Assembly: GCA_905178155.1 (NCBI GenBank)
Contig: CAJINV010000008.1
Span: forward strand, 3,770,793 to 3,834,792
Origin: Amoebophrya sp. A120
Lineage: Eukaryota; Sar; Dinophyceae; Syndiniales; Amoebophryaceae
DNA: 64,000 bases
Direction: 5' to 3'
This document shows positions 23,159 to 32,547 of the stretch, in pieces. The position numbers and the translations under genes were made by a program. Position 1 is the stretch's first letter. The number at the start of each line of letters is the position of its first letter. Under the pieces are notes generated by a model. That model had not been told where the DNA came from, ran no database searches, and was given only the letters and a program-made list of their open reading frames with translations.

Positions 23159-23333
23159 CTACTGCGCGGCAGTTTTTTTTGTGCAATGCACCGAGCTGCT
23201 TCGCAGTAGAAGAAGCGTCGCAATGATGTGCTGTTGCGCAGTGTCTCTGTTTTTGAGGAGAGGCGCTTTTTAGTGGATCATCTACGAACTGCGCCGAACC
23301 TACTGCGAAGCAGCTCTTTTGTCTGCGCGGTAG
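23159..23333. repeat. Two related CTACTGCG hairpins
   Basis: CTACTGCGCGGCAG (23159) pairs with CTGCTTCGCAGTAG (ends 23209), and CTACTGCGAAGCAG (23300) pairs with CTGCGCGGTAG (ends 23333). The two hairpins are variants of one unit and lie inside the TIR element. Confidence 0.55.
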
Positions 23334-23881
23334 ATCCAAGGCCTACGTCTGAAACTAGGCGGCACCGGCACCGCTATCAAGTTGCAGATGATTTACTCCG
23401 AGGCAGCTGCGCTGCTGCTTTCTGAAAGACAGCCGAGCCCTCTGTCTTGGGAGAGCAGCCACAGTAGCCGGCTTTATTTTGAGAACCAGAAAGCGCGTCG
23501 CTTTGCTTGCCCTGTGGCGAAAGGAACAACGCCTGGGCCTGCAGCTGCTCTAAAAAAAAGAAAAAACGAAAAATCTCGGCCATAGCATCGGCGCTGTGTT
23601 GTACTTATAATTTGCGCGCTTGCTATTATAGTTCGCCCTGCAGACGAATCTGGGCGCCGCCTGTTGCTGTGTTTTTCGAAAGGCGTGAAGCACACCGCTC
23701 CGCCGTGATTCAGATTCGCAATAGCTTTCGCGACAAACAGTCCCCGGATTTCGAAAAGGGGGGCGTAGGGGGGTAAGCTCGGTCAGAATCGCGCTTCTAC
23801 CCCCCTTTTCGGTATCGAAAAGGGGGTCGATTAATCATACAGCCTCTTATCACATTCCAGCAAACGAAGCCGCGCGCCATC

Positions 23882-23899
23882 GTGTAACGCGCGTTACAC
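23882..23899. repeat. Perfect 18-bp palindrome GTGTAACGCGCGTTACAC
   Basis: The palindrome lies within GCCATC...GGCGG, the same context as the imperfect copies at 20884-20901 and 21041-21062. It could be a protein-binding dyad or a repeat-family signature. Confidence 0.7.
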
Positions 23900-26429
23900 G
23901 GCGGCGCTGTCGTTTCGTTCTGTCGCCTGCTGCGCAGCTGTGGCATGCTTCCGGCTCCTGTAGACGCATTGTTTCACCACAGAGCGACACTCGCTCTCGC
24001 GTCCCCCCTCTGGCGCAACACCTCAAAGAAAGGCCTCCCTTCATGTCGTGCCGACAGCCGCGAGCACGGGCGCCCGCGCGGCTATAGGGGAAGCATGCTG
24101 CATCGCGCCCATCTTCGCTTGGTGTGCAAGCGTGTTGCCGTAGCGTTTGGTCGTCGCTGGGGTGGTTCGTCTCGGTGGGCTGCTGCCTCGCACCAACATG
24201 CAGCCAGCAACCACCTGAGCAGAATAAACCAGTGGAAGGCTCCTCCTACTGGGGCTGGGCCCTCGTTGCCTGGCACCCCGGCGCCCTCTCGTATTGCCCC
24301 ATCCGGGAATCGGCCCGACAAGTTCTGGGCAAGTTCTGTGCGAGTTCAGCGCCGCATACATCTAGACCCATGCTTTCGGAGTAAATGTAAATGTATTTCT
24401 TCTAGACCTCGCGCTGCTTGGCAGGGTGAAGAAGGTACTAACTTGGCATAGAGCTCCAGCTCCTGTACGTATTTTTTGTATTGTTTGATGATCGGCAAGA
24501 ATGCCAATGTATGTAGGCTACATCATCATGGTCGTGTAGATCTTTAGCTTTATCTTCCTGCGCTGGTCTGTCTAGTTTCCGTGCTGGTCATGAGGACCAA
24601 TAGAAGGCGATCTCTACTAATCTGCAAGTTGCTTTGAACATACTTACATCTTCACACAAACTACCGCCCTTTGGATCTCTCTTAACTCTTTAGTCATTCT
24701 TGAAGATGAAGTTGTCGGAAGGGAACTACACGAAGATCTCAAGTTGCTTCATCTTAACAGTAAAACATATAACATTACCGCGTTAGCGCTAGAGGAAGGT
24801 TAACTGTTCTCATATAGAAGAGTATGTGACACCTTCGTCCAAGGAGATCCGAAAGATTGGCTGAAGTCTAGCCCTTTAGCCATAGATTATAGGACACCGA
24901 AGTTGCTGTGCTAGTGTACTTGTACTTCAACTCATCAGCCACAACATCGTGAAAGAAAAGTCAGACTCAACACGAACAGAAAAACCGACAGTCTCGCTCT
25001 CGTTCATTTATGAAAATGTGATGAAGACTCCTACAGGTAGTAGTGAACGCATCGACGTCAACATACGAAAAGATTGGTCGGCGAGAATTGAAATTGTTAT
25101 CCGTACAACGCACACACTTACGCATTGTCAAAATATTTATTTTCCTAGTAGTCAAGTACGTAGCTAATATACACTTACCATACACTCTCATACACCACTC
25201 ACACATCCAATCGATAAGAACCGTTTTTGGATAGCCATCAATTCTTCACACGTAAATACAAGTAACAAGAAGAAATATCTACCATTACCAACATACTACA
25301 GCACAGCTCCTGACCGATCGTAGAGAAATAGCGTCGCACAACTTCCGAAAAGTAGAGAAAGAAAAAGCAAACATACTTTTTTATCTGGAGCGAGGAGCAG
25401 GTATTTTTACCAACCATACCCATAGGCTGTGGAGCTTCTTGCCCCTCGACACCACGGGCAGCTTCTTGAAGAGGATGTCCAGCCCTCTACAAAATATTTG
25501 GGCGATCGAGCCGTTGCCGTCACCCCCACGCTCAGGGTAATAAAAGAAGAACTATCATCTTCATTTTTCCAAATTCGCCTTGGCCTGGGCCTCCCTCTCC
25601 CTCGTCGCGAAATTTTGGTGTTGCCTTTTTGTGTTTTCCACTGGTATCAACTTTTGGTTTTGCCATTCCAATCTTGTTTTACTCCAATCTCTATAATCCG
25701 CAACAACGGAAATCCTTATCCTACTGATACTTCTTCACTACTCATGCTCGTTGCGCGGAACTATAGCAACACATAGGTACTGCAGCCATACTTAAGTAGC
25801 TGAAAGAACGACCGTAAGCAATACTACTAAGTATTTTCCAATTGGAGTCTCCGAGATTTCATCTCCTTCTCCACCGTAGTTTGAGTAGTTTACTGATAAA
25901 ATTAAAAATAGAGCGGAGTCTCCGTTTCTGAGTAGATCCTAAGATGAAGAAGCAACCGAAGAAACAGAACGCACTGCGGCATCGAATAAAATGAAGACGC
26001 ACGACAAGTAAGGTCATCACCGCCACCGGAGGAACAACAATGTGTCGATGATGTAAAGTTGCTCGACGCGGCGGCCCAAAAATGCGTGACGAGGAGTGGA
26101 GTCGGAGGTCTACCACGAAAGGAGCCGCCCCTTTACTTTACTGATCGTTCTGGAAGGTCGACGTCACCATCTTTTCATTGCCGGTCACGAGGACCTCCGA
26201 GTTTGTTCGTACACGGCCGTCATGAAGAGCTACAACTTCTACATACAACAAGATCTTTTAAAAGTTTCATTTTCGAAATCGAAATCGATCCGGCGGGCCA
26301 TGTTGAGGTCTGCTCTCCTCCACGAGTAAGACGCCGGCTTTGATGCTACATCAACTTCGAGCCACGCAGCTGGGACCACTATTTCTCTAGCGTGCTCTGA
26401 GTTCTTCATCTTCCTGCACGAGGACCTCG

Positions 26430-27617
26430 ATGACTTTCTCCACTCCATCTCCAGGTGGTCGGGCGAGAAGCAGGCTGTCCTCTCCAGGCCGACAACCCAC
26501 GATTAGCACTCCACCTCCGTGTAAAGACCGACTGGTGGACCACCACTACCATGATATCGACAGCACGCCCGTGGTTAAAATGTCAAGAACATCTTTGAGC
26601 GAGCGGGAGGCACAGACACAGTTTGAAGATCTTATGTACGACGAGGGCGGGACCGGGACAGCACGACCGGAGAAGAAACTAGAGCCGGTCGATAGCGATC
26701 GCGATGTTGGAGCCCGTCATCCGGATGAGCTCGCCCAGCGTCAAACAGAAGCAAGCGGCTGTGCGTTCGAACAGTCGGGTGATAATTTAGATACAGATTT
26801 TAATTGTGACTCACCACCTGCTCTCTGTGGTGCACGTGCTATTGCAAATAATCAGAACCCTGAGGAGGTGGAACAGCACTCCGCGACGTTCTTTTCAACG
26901 CGCGGAAATGGAATCGAAACTGGTTCTTGCCAGCAACAGCATCGTCAGGAAAATAGATCCCCTGACGAGCCGCAGCAGCAGGAGCTACCCCACGACCAGG
27001 AGGGGCAGCACCAGCAGCTCGACCATCATGATCGCGCACCACGTACTGCATCGATCGAAAACATGAAGCTTCTCAATCTCGAAGACACCGCTACTACGCA
27101 CGTCCAACATCAGATGAACCTGCTCGCCCAACAAGGTCGTCATCATCCCGAGTCGTGTGAAGATAATCTGTTTCACCTCGGCGCGCATCAGATGAGTGAC
27201 GGGACCACCAGCCTCCACCTCGAAGTGGAGTCCTGCATCACCACCACCCCCAGCCCCACCGCGGAGGAGGACACGGACTACTTGCTGTGCCGCTCTCACA
27301 GTATGACCAAAATGTGTCAGAGCCACCTCAGCGCGATTATGAGCCCGTCGCCCGCGAGTTGCAGTGCGAGAAGAATGGTAGAAGAAGAAGTCGAGGACGA
27401 GGAGGAGGTGGACCGCAATAATTGCGTCGCCGCGCCTGTAGTAGTTTTTCGTGGTGAGCAAGAGGATCATGATGGTTCTACAGAGAGGTCCTCTTCGTGC
27501 TGGAACGAGCAAAACATAAGCAAACCAAACCGACCGGAATCCCCGGTGGTGTACCCAGAACGCAGCTACAATCAGCAGACCAGCACAACCGGTACTAGAT
27601 TTTTTTCGAAGATTTGA
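26430..27617 (+). CDS. Low-complexity Gln/His/Asp-rich protein (395 aa), possibly truncated
   Basis: The frame runs from ATG 26430 to TGA 27615-27617 without interruption. The product is acidic and disordered, with Gln/His runs (around 26930-27030), a Glu-rich block near 27385-27410 and no domain I recognise. It has no zinc knuckle or RNA-binding motif that would mark a retroelement ORF1. The style (His/Gln/Ser-rich disorder) matches host proteins in this window. Its end overlaps the open retrotransposon frame by about 19 nt, in the -1 frame, at a run of seven T (27600-27606). It could be a host gene truncated by the retrotransposon insertion, an upstream retroelement frame linked by -1 slippage, or a pair split by a homopolymer error. 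Confidence 0.5.
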   Translation: MTFSTPSPGGRARSRLSSPGRQPTISTPPPCKDRLVDHHYHDIDSTPVVKMSRTSLSEREAQTQFEDLMYDEGGTGTARPEKKLEPVDSDRDVGARHPDELAQRQTEASGCAFEQSGDNLDTDFNCDSPPALCGARAIANNQNPEEVEQHSATFFSTRGNGIETGSCQQQHRQENRSPDEPQQQELPHDQEGQHQQLDHHDRAPRTASIENMKLLNLEDTATTHVQHQMNLLAQQGRHHPESCEDNLFHLGAHQMSDGTTSLHLEVESCITTTPSPTAEEDTDYLLCRSHSMTKMCQSHLSAIMSPSPASCSARRMVEEEVEDEEEVDRNNCVAAPVVVFRGEQEDHDGSTERSSSCWNEQNISKPNRPESPVVYPERSYNQQTSTTGTRFFSKI

Positions 27618-27622
27618 TCGTC

Positions 27623-30511
27623 ATGATGGAAATACTAAAAATGAATACTTTATTTTCAGCAGTTTTCTTTTTCACGAGGCACCTACTTACCAGGGCCGGG
27701 GACGAGACAGCACCGCTGGACCTAAGGAAGGACATCCCGGCAGCGATGGGTGCGGCGGGGATTACCCTAAACAAGACGAAGCCGAGGGACAGGAGGACGG
27801 TGCTGATGGATACAGAAGTAGGGAGAATAGTAATAAACACGCACGAAATTGGCCGGATTCAGGAAGCCCGTTTTCGGAGGAAGGAGCCAAGGGGTGGCGA
27901 CCCGGTCGACGCAGCAGAGATCATGAAAATGATCAAAGCGGCCCCTAGCAAGCAGGTGAACTGGGGTCGAGGGGCATGGCAGCGCGCTCTTGGTGCAGTA
28001 CACCTGAAGAGGTCGCCGGGCCTGAGTGGAATACGGCCAGAAGAGGTGAAAATCGTGCCCCCCAGTTATTGGGATCGTTGGACGGAGGAGCAGAAGCAGC
28101 TCTACAACAACATGGAGCCAATGCCCTTCGAAAAGTCAAACTTGATAATAGGAATCAACAAGACTTTGCAAGACGCAGGACTGGTCACGAACCTACGCCC
28201 TGTTGCTATCCCGGAGGGCTGTGACAAGGTTGGCGAGGGATTGCTGCTTGAAGAGCTGATGCCGATCGCGCAGCTGATTGACCACCAGAACGCCTACACA
28301 CGGGGCCGCTCGTCCTGTGTCAGCCTCTACCGAGTAGTAAAGTTCATGCGGGCATGTGTGCCCGGCATGGTCCAAGCAGCAAGGAAGGCCGACGTAGAAG
28401 GCGGATTCGAAAATGTGCTCTACTCGCATCTCACGGCGAGAATGATCAAGCGAGGAGCGTCGAGGGAGTTGACGTTCCAGGTCTACACATGGCTCACGAA
28501 CCGCACCCACGCCATATGTGTAGACGGCCAGATAGTGCGACGGTGGTCGCCCCAGGTGGGTATGGGGCAGGGCCCCAGGATCCCACCCCTGCTGTGGTGC
28601 ATTTTCTTGGGAGAGCCAATCGAAAAATTGGACCCGAGAGTAATCACCTTCCGGCCCGAAGTTTTCGCGGACGACGTCCTTTTGTTGTTCTCCTTCCCCG
28701 CCGGGGAGTTCACAGCGAAGAAAGCAGAGGCAGAGGAGTACTTGCTCAAGTGGCAAGCGGAAACCGGGCTGGTCTTCGGGAAGGTCGGCTGGCTCAAAGC
28801 CACCAGCGGATCTACATCGGAGAGCGAGATGATGGAGTATCTCGGCTTCCTGCTCCAGTCCTGCGGCAAAACGCTGAAGGAACTGGAAAAGAGGCAGGTG
28901 CGGATCGCATCCGCGGCGAAGAAGCGGGACGCGGTCGAGAACAGCGCACGGACCCCGAGCGAGGACATCCAGTACTGGAACGAGAAGCGCCGGTCGCAAT
29001 TGAGCTACGCAGCGGCGGCGCTGTTCCTTGGGGTCCAGGACAACGCCAAGGCGCTGGAGGACTTCAGGGGTGTTGTCGCAAGGGCGCTGAGGTCGGTACT
29101 GGGGCTATCAAACACATTTCCGTTTGCAGCGGCGTTCCGTTTGATCGGGATGGCGGACCCCGTGGAGATTTTGAAGGTCGAGCAAGAAGCCATGGAATTT
29201 TATCTCCAGGGCAGTTTCGGAGAATTCAAGGTTTCACGGGGTGAGATCTACGCTCTACCGGAATGGTACGATGAAGAGCGGATTGAGGTGGTGGACGCGG
29301 CCCAAGCCTACAAGGACTTCGGGTTGCAGCACGGACAAGAGGAGAAGCTTGCAGAAGAAATGAGCAAGAAGTTCGACTCCGGTAACTGCCCGCAAAACAC
29401 TCTGCGGGCAAGCACAGACGGGGGAAAAGGGCCGGAAGGTGCTGCCCGGGAGACGCCGGACCACTTGATGCGGGCCTGCTGCTACATTGAGACGGACCAG
29501 GGTGGGGCTGCTAAGGTCTGGATGGTCTGGTCGGAATTGCTCGGCTACGACGCGGAGGTAATAGCGCTGACACAACTGCTAAAATGGCTGCTGGATGAGA
29601 CCAGGAGCAGCCACACAACCATCCAGATATTTATAGACAACAGCATGGTCCTGCAGTCCCTCAATAACCCCAAGAGCCGGGAGGAGGCGACGAAGAGGCT
29701 CCGGGAGCTGATCAGCGACCTTCTGAAACAATTCCCAACCGTCAGCATCCTCATACATTGGGCGCCAGCCCACCGCCGGTTCCGCCTCAACTGCATTGCG
29801 GACCTACTGTGTAAGCAGATGAACGGGTGTGAAGAGGAGCTGCCAGAAGTGCAGCCGATCAGTAAGATGCGCCTCAAGTACCTTGTCAAGGAGGAGCGGA
29901 GGGCAAACCTGCAAAACCATGTAGGAGGACCAGCGGAAGAGAAGACCACGCTTTGCAGAGGGCAAAGAATAAAAGCACTGGGAAGAGTGCCGCTGGCGGG
30001 GCTCTCACCAGCACAGGAACGGGCGGCGATGTCCCTATGGACGGGAGAATCGTATTTGCCGAAATCCCTAGTCACGATCAATAACCGGGGATGGCCCTCC
30101 TGCCGGAAGTGCGGGCAGGAACTGAGGGTAAAGAAGCAGGATGCGGCAGGGACATGGGTGAAAGGTTTCCGTACGGGGGAGGAGGAAGACGTGAGGGGTT
30201 TCTGTAGGATAGTCGACCACCTCCTCATGGAGTGCGAGACAGTACAAGACGCCGCAGAGTTCAAGGGGCAAGATGTGGTGATGATGATAAAAAAGGGACC
30301 AAGAAAGCAGCTGAACAGACTGCTGCATGCAGCGGGACAAACTGGGGAAGCGATACCGGGGGACCACTCCTGGCCGTACTGGCCACGGACGGAGAAGCCA
30401 AGTCAGGAGGTGGAGAAGAGAAGCATGCCAGCAGCCTGGGTGGAAACAGCGAGAAACGCCATCAAGAAACGAAGACTATCACAAGAACCAGCGGACGGGG
30501 AGGGGCAGTAG
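27623..30511 (+). CDS. Reverse transcriptase-RNase H polyprotein of a non-LTR retrotransposon (962 aa)
   Basis: Numbering from ATG 27623. RT domain about residues 105-400: template-grip region with SPGLSGIRPEEV, RPVAIP, then NAYTRGRS, motif A KADVEGGFENV (Asp about 257), GMGQGPRIPP and the catalytic FADDV (about 348-352). RNase H domain about 595-745: Asp in STDGG, Glu in YDAEVIALTQLL, Asp in IFIDNSMVLQSL and Asp in LNCIADLL, so all four acidic residues are present; WAPAHRR matches the His-containing strand. C-terminal zinc motif CRKC...H...C about 826-875, typical of LINE ends. The frame is intact over 2.9 kb, so the copy is young or active. The first ~25 residues are hydrophobic and AT-rich and may not be part of the original protein. 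Reverse transcription of its own RNA at the target site is the expected role. Confidence 0.88.
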   Translation: MMEILKMNTLFSAVFFFTRHLLTRAGDETAPLDLRKDIPAAMGAAGITLNKTKPRDRRTVLMDTEVGRIVINTHEIGRIQEARFRRKEPRGGDPVDAAEIMKMIKAAPSKQVNWGRGAWQRALGAVHLKRSPGLSGIRPEEVKIVPPSYWDRWTEEQKQLYNNMEPMPFEKSNLIIGINKTLQDAGLVTNLRPVAIPEGCDKVGEGLLLEELMPIAQLIDHQNAYTRGRSSCVSLYRVVKFMRACVPGMVQAARKADVEGGFENVLYSHLTARMIKRGASRELTFQVYTWLTNRTHAICVDGQIVRRWSPQVGMGQGPRIPPLLWCIFLGEPIEKLDPRVITFRPEVFADDVLLLFSFPAGEFTAKKAEAEEYLLKWQAETGLVFGKVGWLKATSGSTSESEMMEYLGFLLQSCGKTLKELEKRQVRIASAAKKRDAVENSARTPSEDIQYWNEKRRSQLSYAAAALFLGVQDNAKALEDFRGVVARALRSVLGLSNTFPFAAAFRLIGMADPVEILKVEQEAMEFYLQGSFGEFKVSRGEIYALPEWYDEERIEVVDAAQAYKDFGLQHGQEEKLAEEMSKKFDSGNCPQNTLRASTDGGKGPEGAARETPDHLMRACCYIETDQGGAAKVWMVWSELLGYDAEVIALTQLLKWLLDETRSSHTTIQIFIDNSMVLQSLNNPKSREEATKRLRELISDLLKQFPTVSILIHWAPAHRRFRLNCIADLLCKQMNGCEEELPEVQPISKMRLKYLVKEERRANLQNHVGGPAEEKTTLCRGQRIKALGRVPLAGLSPAQERAAMSLWTGESYLPKSLVTINNRGWPSCRKCGQELRVKKQDAAGTWVKGFRTGEEEDVRGFCRIVDHLLMECETVQDAAEFKGQDVVMMIKKGPRKQLNRLLHAAGQTGEAIPGDHSWPYWPRTEKPSQEVEKRSMPAAWVETARNAIKKRRLSQEPADGEGQ

Positions 30512-30574
30512 GGCTCGCCTGCAGCTCGCGCGTTTTCTCCTTCCTTTTCTAGGCATCGCGGAAAGTATCTTCAA

Positions 30575-31570
30575 ACTCCTGGAACGGGCTGTATCTTCAT
30601 TTTCCTGGATCTTTACTAGAGGGAAAAAGTGAGCTTACTACCTAGCTCTAGGTACAGGTTGGTAGCAAATTTCTGGATCTTTGTAGAGGAAATACAGCAG
30701 CAGCAACAAGATCCGGGGTTTGTTTGTGTCCATCTCAAAAGAACAAATTTTTGTTTTTGCTAAGATCTTACCTTCACCTATCGACGTCTCAGGAGTAGCA
30801 TCAAGATCCGGAAATAGTTTTTGTGTCCACCACTTTGTACATTTTACTTTGCCAAGCTCATTCATGTACCAATGCTGTAGAACACTCAAATGCTGCTCTC
30901 ACCTGGATCTTTGCCGAGAAACAAGTGTGACAAGATCCGGAAATTGACTTTTCTCTTCTCTTCTGGACAAGTTATAGAAAAGCAAGCGTGTGCGATTGCA
31001 TTTGGCACGGTATGCGTTGAAAATGTTAGACGAAGTTCCTCCCAGTTTACGGCTATAAATTGTAGATTTCCCTTCACGATCAAGGTAATTTTTGTTGCTT
31101 TCTCTTGTTTTTCCACCTTTTTCACACAACTTTAAAGCACCAAGTCGATGGATTCTAGGCGTAAGCGGTCAGCATTGCACGAGAAGATCAAGAGGGTGCG
31201 CTTTTGCTTTTAGCACGGTACTCGTTGAAAATGTAGTCTATCTACAAGACCCGGAAGTCCGACTTTGGGCACGGGCTGTTGCTCCATTTTTCTGGAACTT
31301 TGTTAGAGGTAAAAAGAGACCCTACTACCTAGCCATAGGAGCAGGAAGGTAGCACTTTTCTGGATCATTGAAGAAGATCTACTACAGCAGCACCAAGATC
31401 CGGAATTTGTTTGTGTCAGCCACAATGTTATTTTTCCTCCCTCTTAGATCTTTCACGTATCTATTTTTTCAGCAGCAGCAACAAGATCCGAAAATTGCTT
31501 TCGTCTTTCACTTTGTACATTTTTCTTTGACATAATTACTCATGTGCCTATTCTGTTGCACACACACTAC
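30575..31570. repeat. Tandem duplication (unit about 687 bp) downstream of the RT frame
   Basis: Segment 30575-30733 matches 31262-31408 (shared CGGGCTGT, ACTACCTAGC, CAGCAGCA, AAGATCCGG, TTTGTTTGTGTC), and 30797-30890 matches 31478-31566 (CACTTTGTACATTTT, CTCATGT). The two pairs keep the same spacing, about 220 bp, so this is one duplicated unit with a truncated second copy. Inside unit 1, 30980-31031 also resembles 31190-31240 (CACGGTA, CGTTGAAAATGT). Confidence 0.7.
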
Positions 31571-32547
31571 CAAGGAAAAAAACAAACAACGACCTACAAG
31601 AACGAAAAGCTTGAAGAAGAGAAGTTTTGAAGCGCGACCAGTAGCGCTTTTGAAGGTTTCTGCATGGTCGCGCCCTGTTTTCTGGCCACTAGTCGTGTAT
31701 TAGTCTCGTTTTCGACAACGAACTTCCAAGACTGATAGTGTACAACGAGCAAGAACAGGAGTAGAGCAGACACACCAGGTGGAGACACGTGCCCACCAGC
31801 GCAGGTGGGGCAGTAGAGGACTCGTACAGCGAGGCGAGTAATGAAAAAAAAAAAAATCAAGACCGCAAAATAAAGAGAAAAAAAAGGAAAAGAAAGTAAA
31901 GCTATCTACTTACAAAAAGAAAACCTGAGAAAAAAAAAAACAGAACAGCGCGCGAACTCAGGACGTAAAGACACAGCGGAGAAAAAAAGAAAACAACCAA
32001 AGCGCATGAGATAGCAACATAAAAGCGGCAACATCAATAAGCAATAAGACTAGAAAGCTCCCTGTGCAGGTTGATCAAACAAAGTGCGATAAAACTTCGG
32101 TTAAGCACGGCGCTTGGAGGATTTCGCATACCTGCGAAGCGCTTGCGCTTTGCGGTCAGGCTCCGGCCAGTTGTCTTGTATTCCAGTCCGACACCTGGTA
32201 GCCACCGGAGGCGAAGGGGCTGCCGGGTGGTTGAGTCGGGGGTTAGGTCTCGTGCCATGGATGAGGAGGTAATGGCGCTTGATCTTGAATGCCAGCGGCA
32301 AGAGGAGACGTCAACGGCAAACTCCCCCCTGGTGGCCGGGCACTGCTAAAGCGGGCGGTGAAACGTCACTGGGGGTGTAGGAGTGGTCCTTACCACTACT
32401 ACAGAATCATTTACCACTGAGCATTACACTACAGTATGTGAGAGGCTTTACCGCTCACCTTGAGAAGCGCGCGCGTCATTCTTTTTCATGATTGCAAATC
32501 CAAAAGAGTTGTGCTCATGATGTCTTCCGGATTTACTTAATTGCAAA
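31571..32547. other. Spacer: A-rich tract, then a GC-richer island before the kinase gene
   Basis: 31841-32010 is strongly A-rich on the + strand. 32090-32350 is suddenly GC-rich, contains the palindrome AAGCGCTTGCGCTT and an ATG frame (from about 32258) that stops at 32349. It could be a fragment of another element or part of the kinase gene's 5' UTR. 32350-32547 holds nothing recognisable. Confidence 0.45.

Larger units (their letters stand above)
22270..23846. mobile_element. TIR element of about 1.58 kb without coding capacity
   Basis: The left end (22270-22322) and the right end (23799-23846) are inverted copies about 50 bp long with few mismatches. Each carries an internal near-perfect palindrome, CCCCCTTTTCGGTACCGAAAAGGGGG on the left (described by position 22290-22317) and the TATC variant on the right. 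A partial third copy in direct orientation lies just inside the right end (about 23748-23790). No transposase-like frame is present. It looks like a non-autonomous DNA transposon, but I found no clear target duplication. Confidence 0.6.
19596..26429. other. Repeat-rich intergenic region
   Basis: There are three parts. 19596-20640 is of ordinary composition; a - strand frame at 20004-20363 has no domain support. 20640-24320 is GC-rich and full of palindromes, foldbacks and a TIR element (listed separately). 24320-26429 is AT-rich with short frames only. I support no protein-coding gene here. Confidence 0.5.
27599..32010 (+). mobile_element. Non-LTR retrotransposon (LINE-like), approximate limits
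   Basis: The element consists of an RT/RNase H frame (to 30511), a roughly 1-kb 3' region with an internal tandem duplication (30575-31570) and an A-rich tract (about 31841-32010) that could be its tail. No LTRs are visible. The left limit is only the start of the open frame. An endonuclease domain is absent, as expected for a 5'-truncated copy or for a subfamily with endonuclease in a separate frame. I did not identify target-site duplications. Confidence 0.6.

Noticed and set aside
32071-32349. Possible short gene in the GC-rich island before the kinase
   Set aside because: The frame is open on both strands, without domain evidence; kept only as a compositional island.
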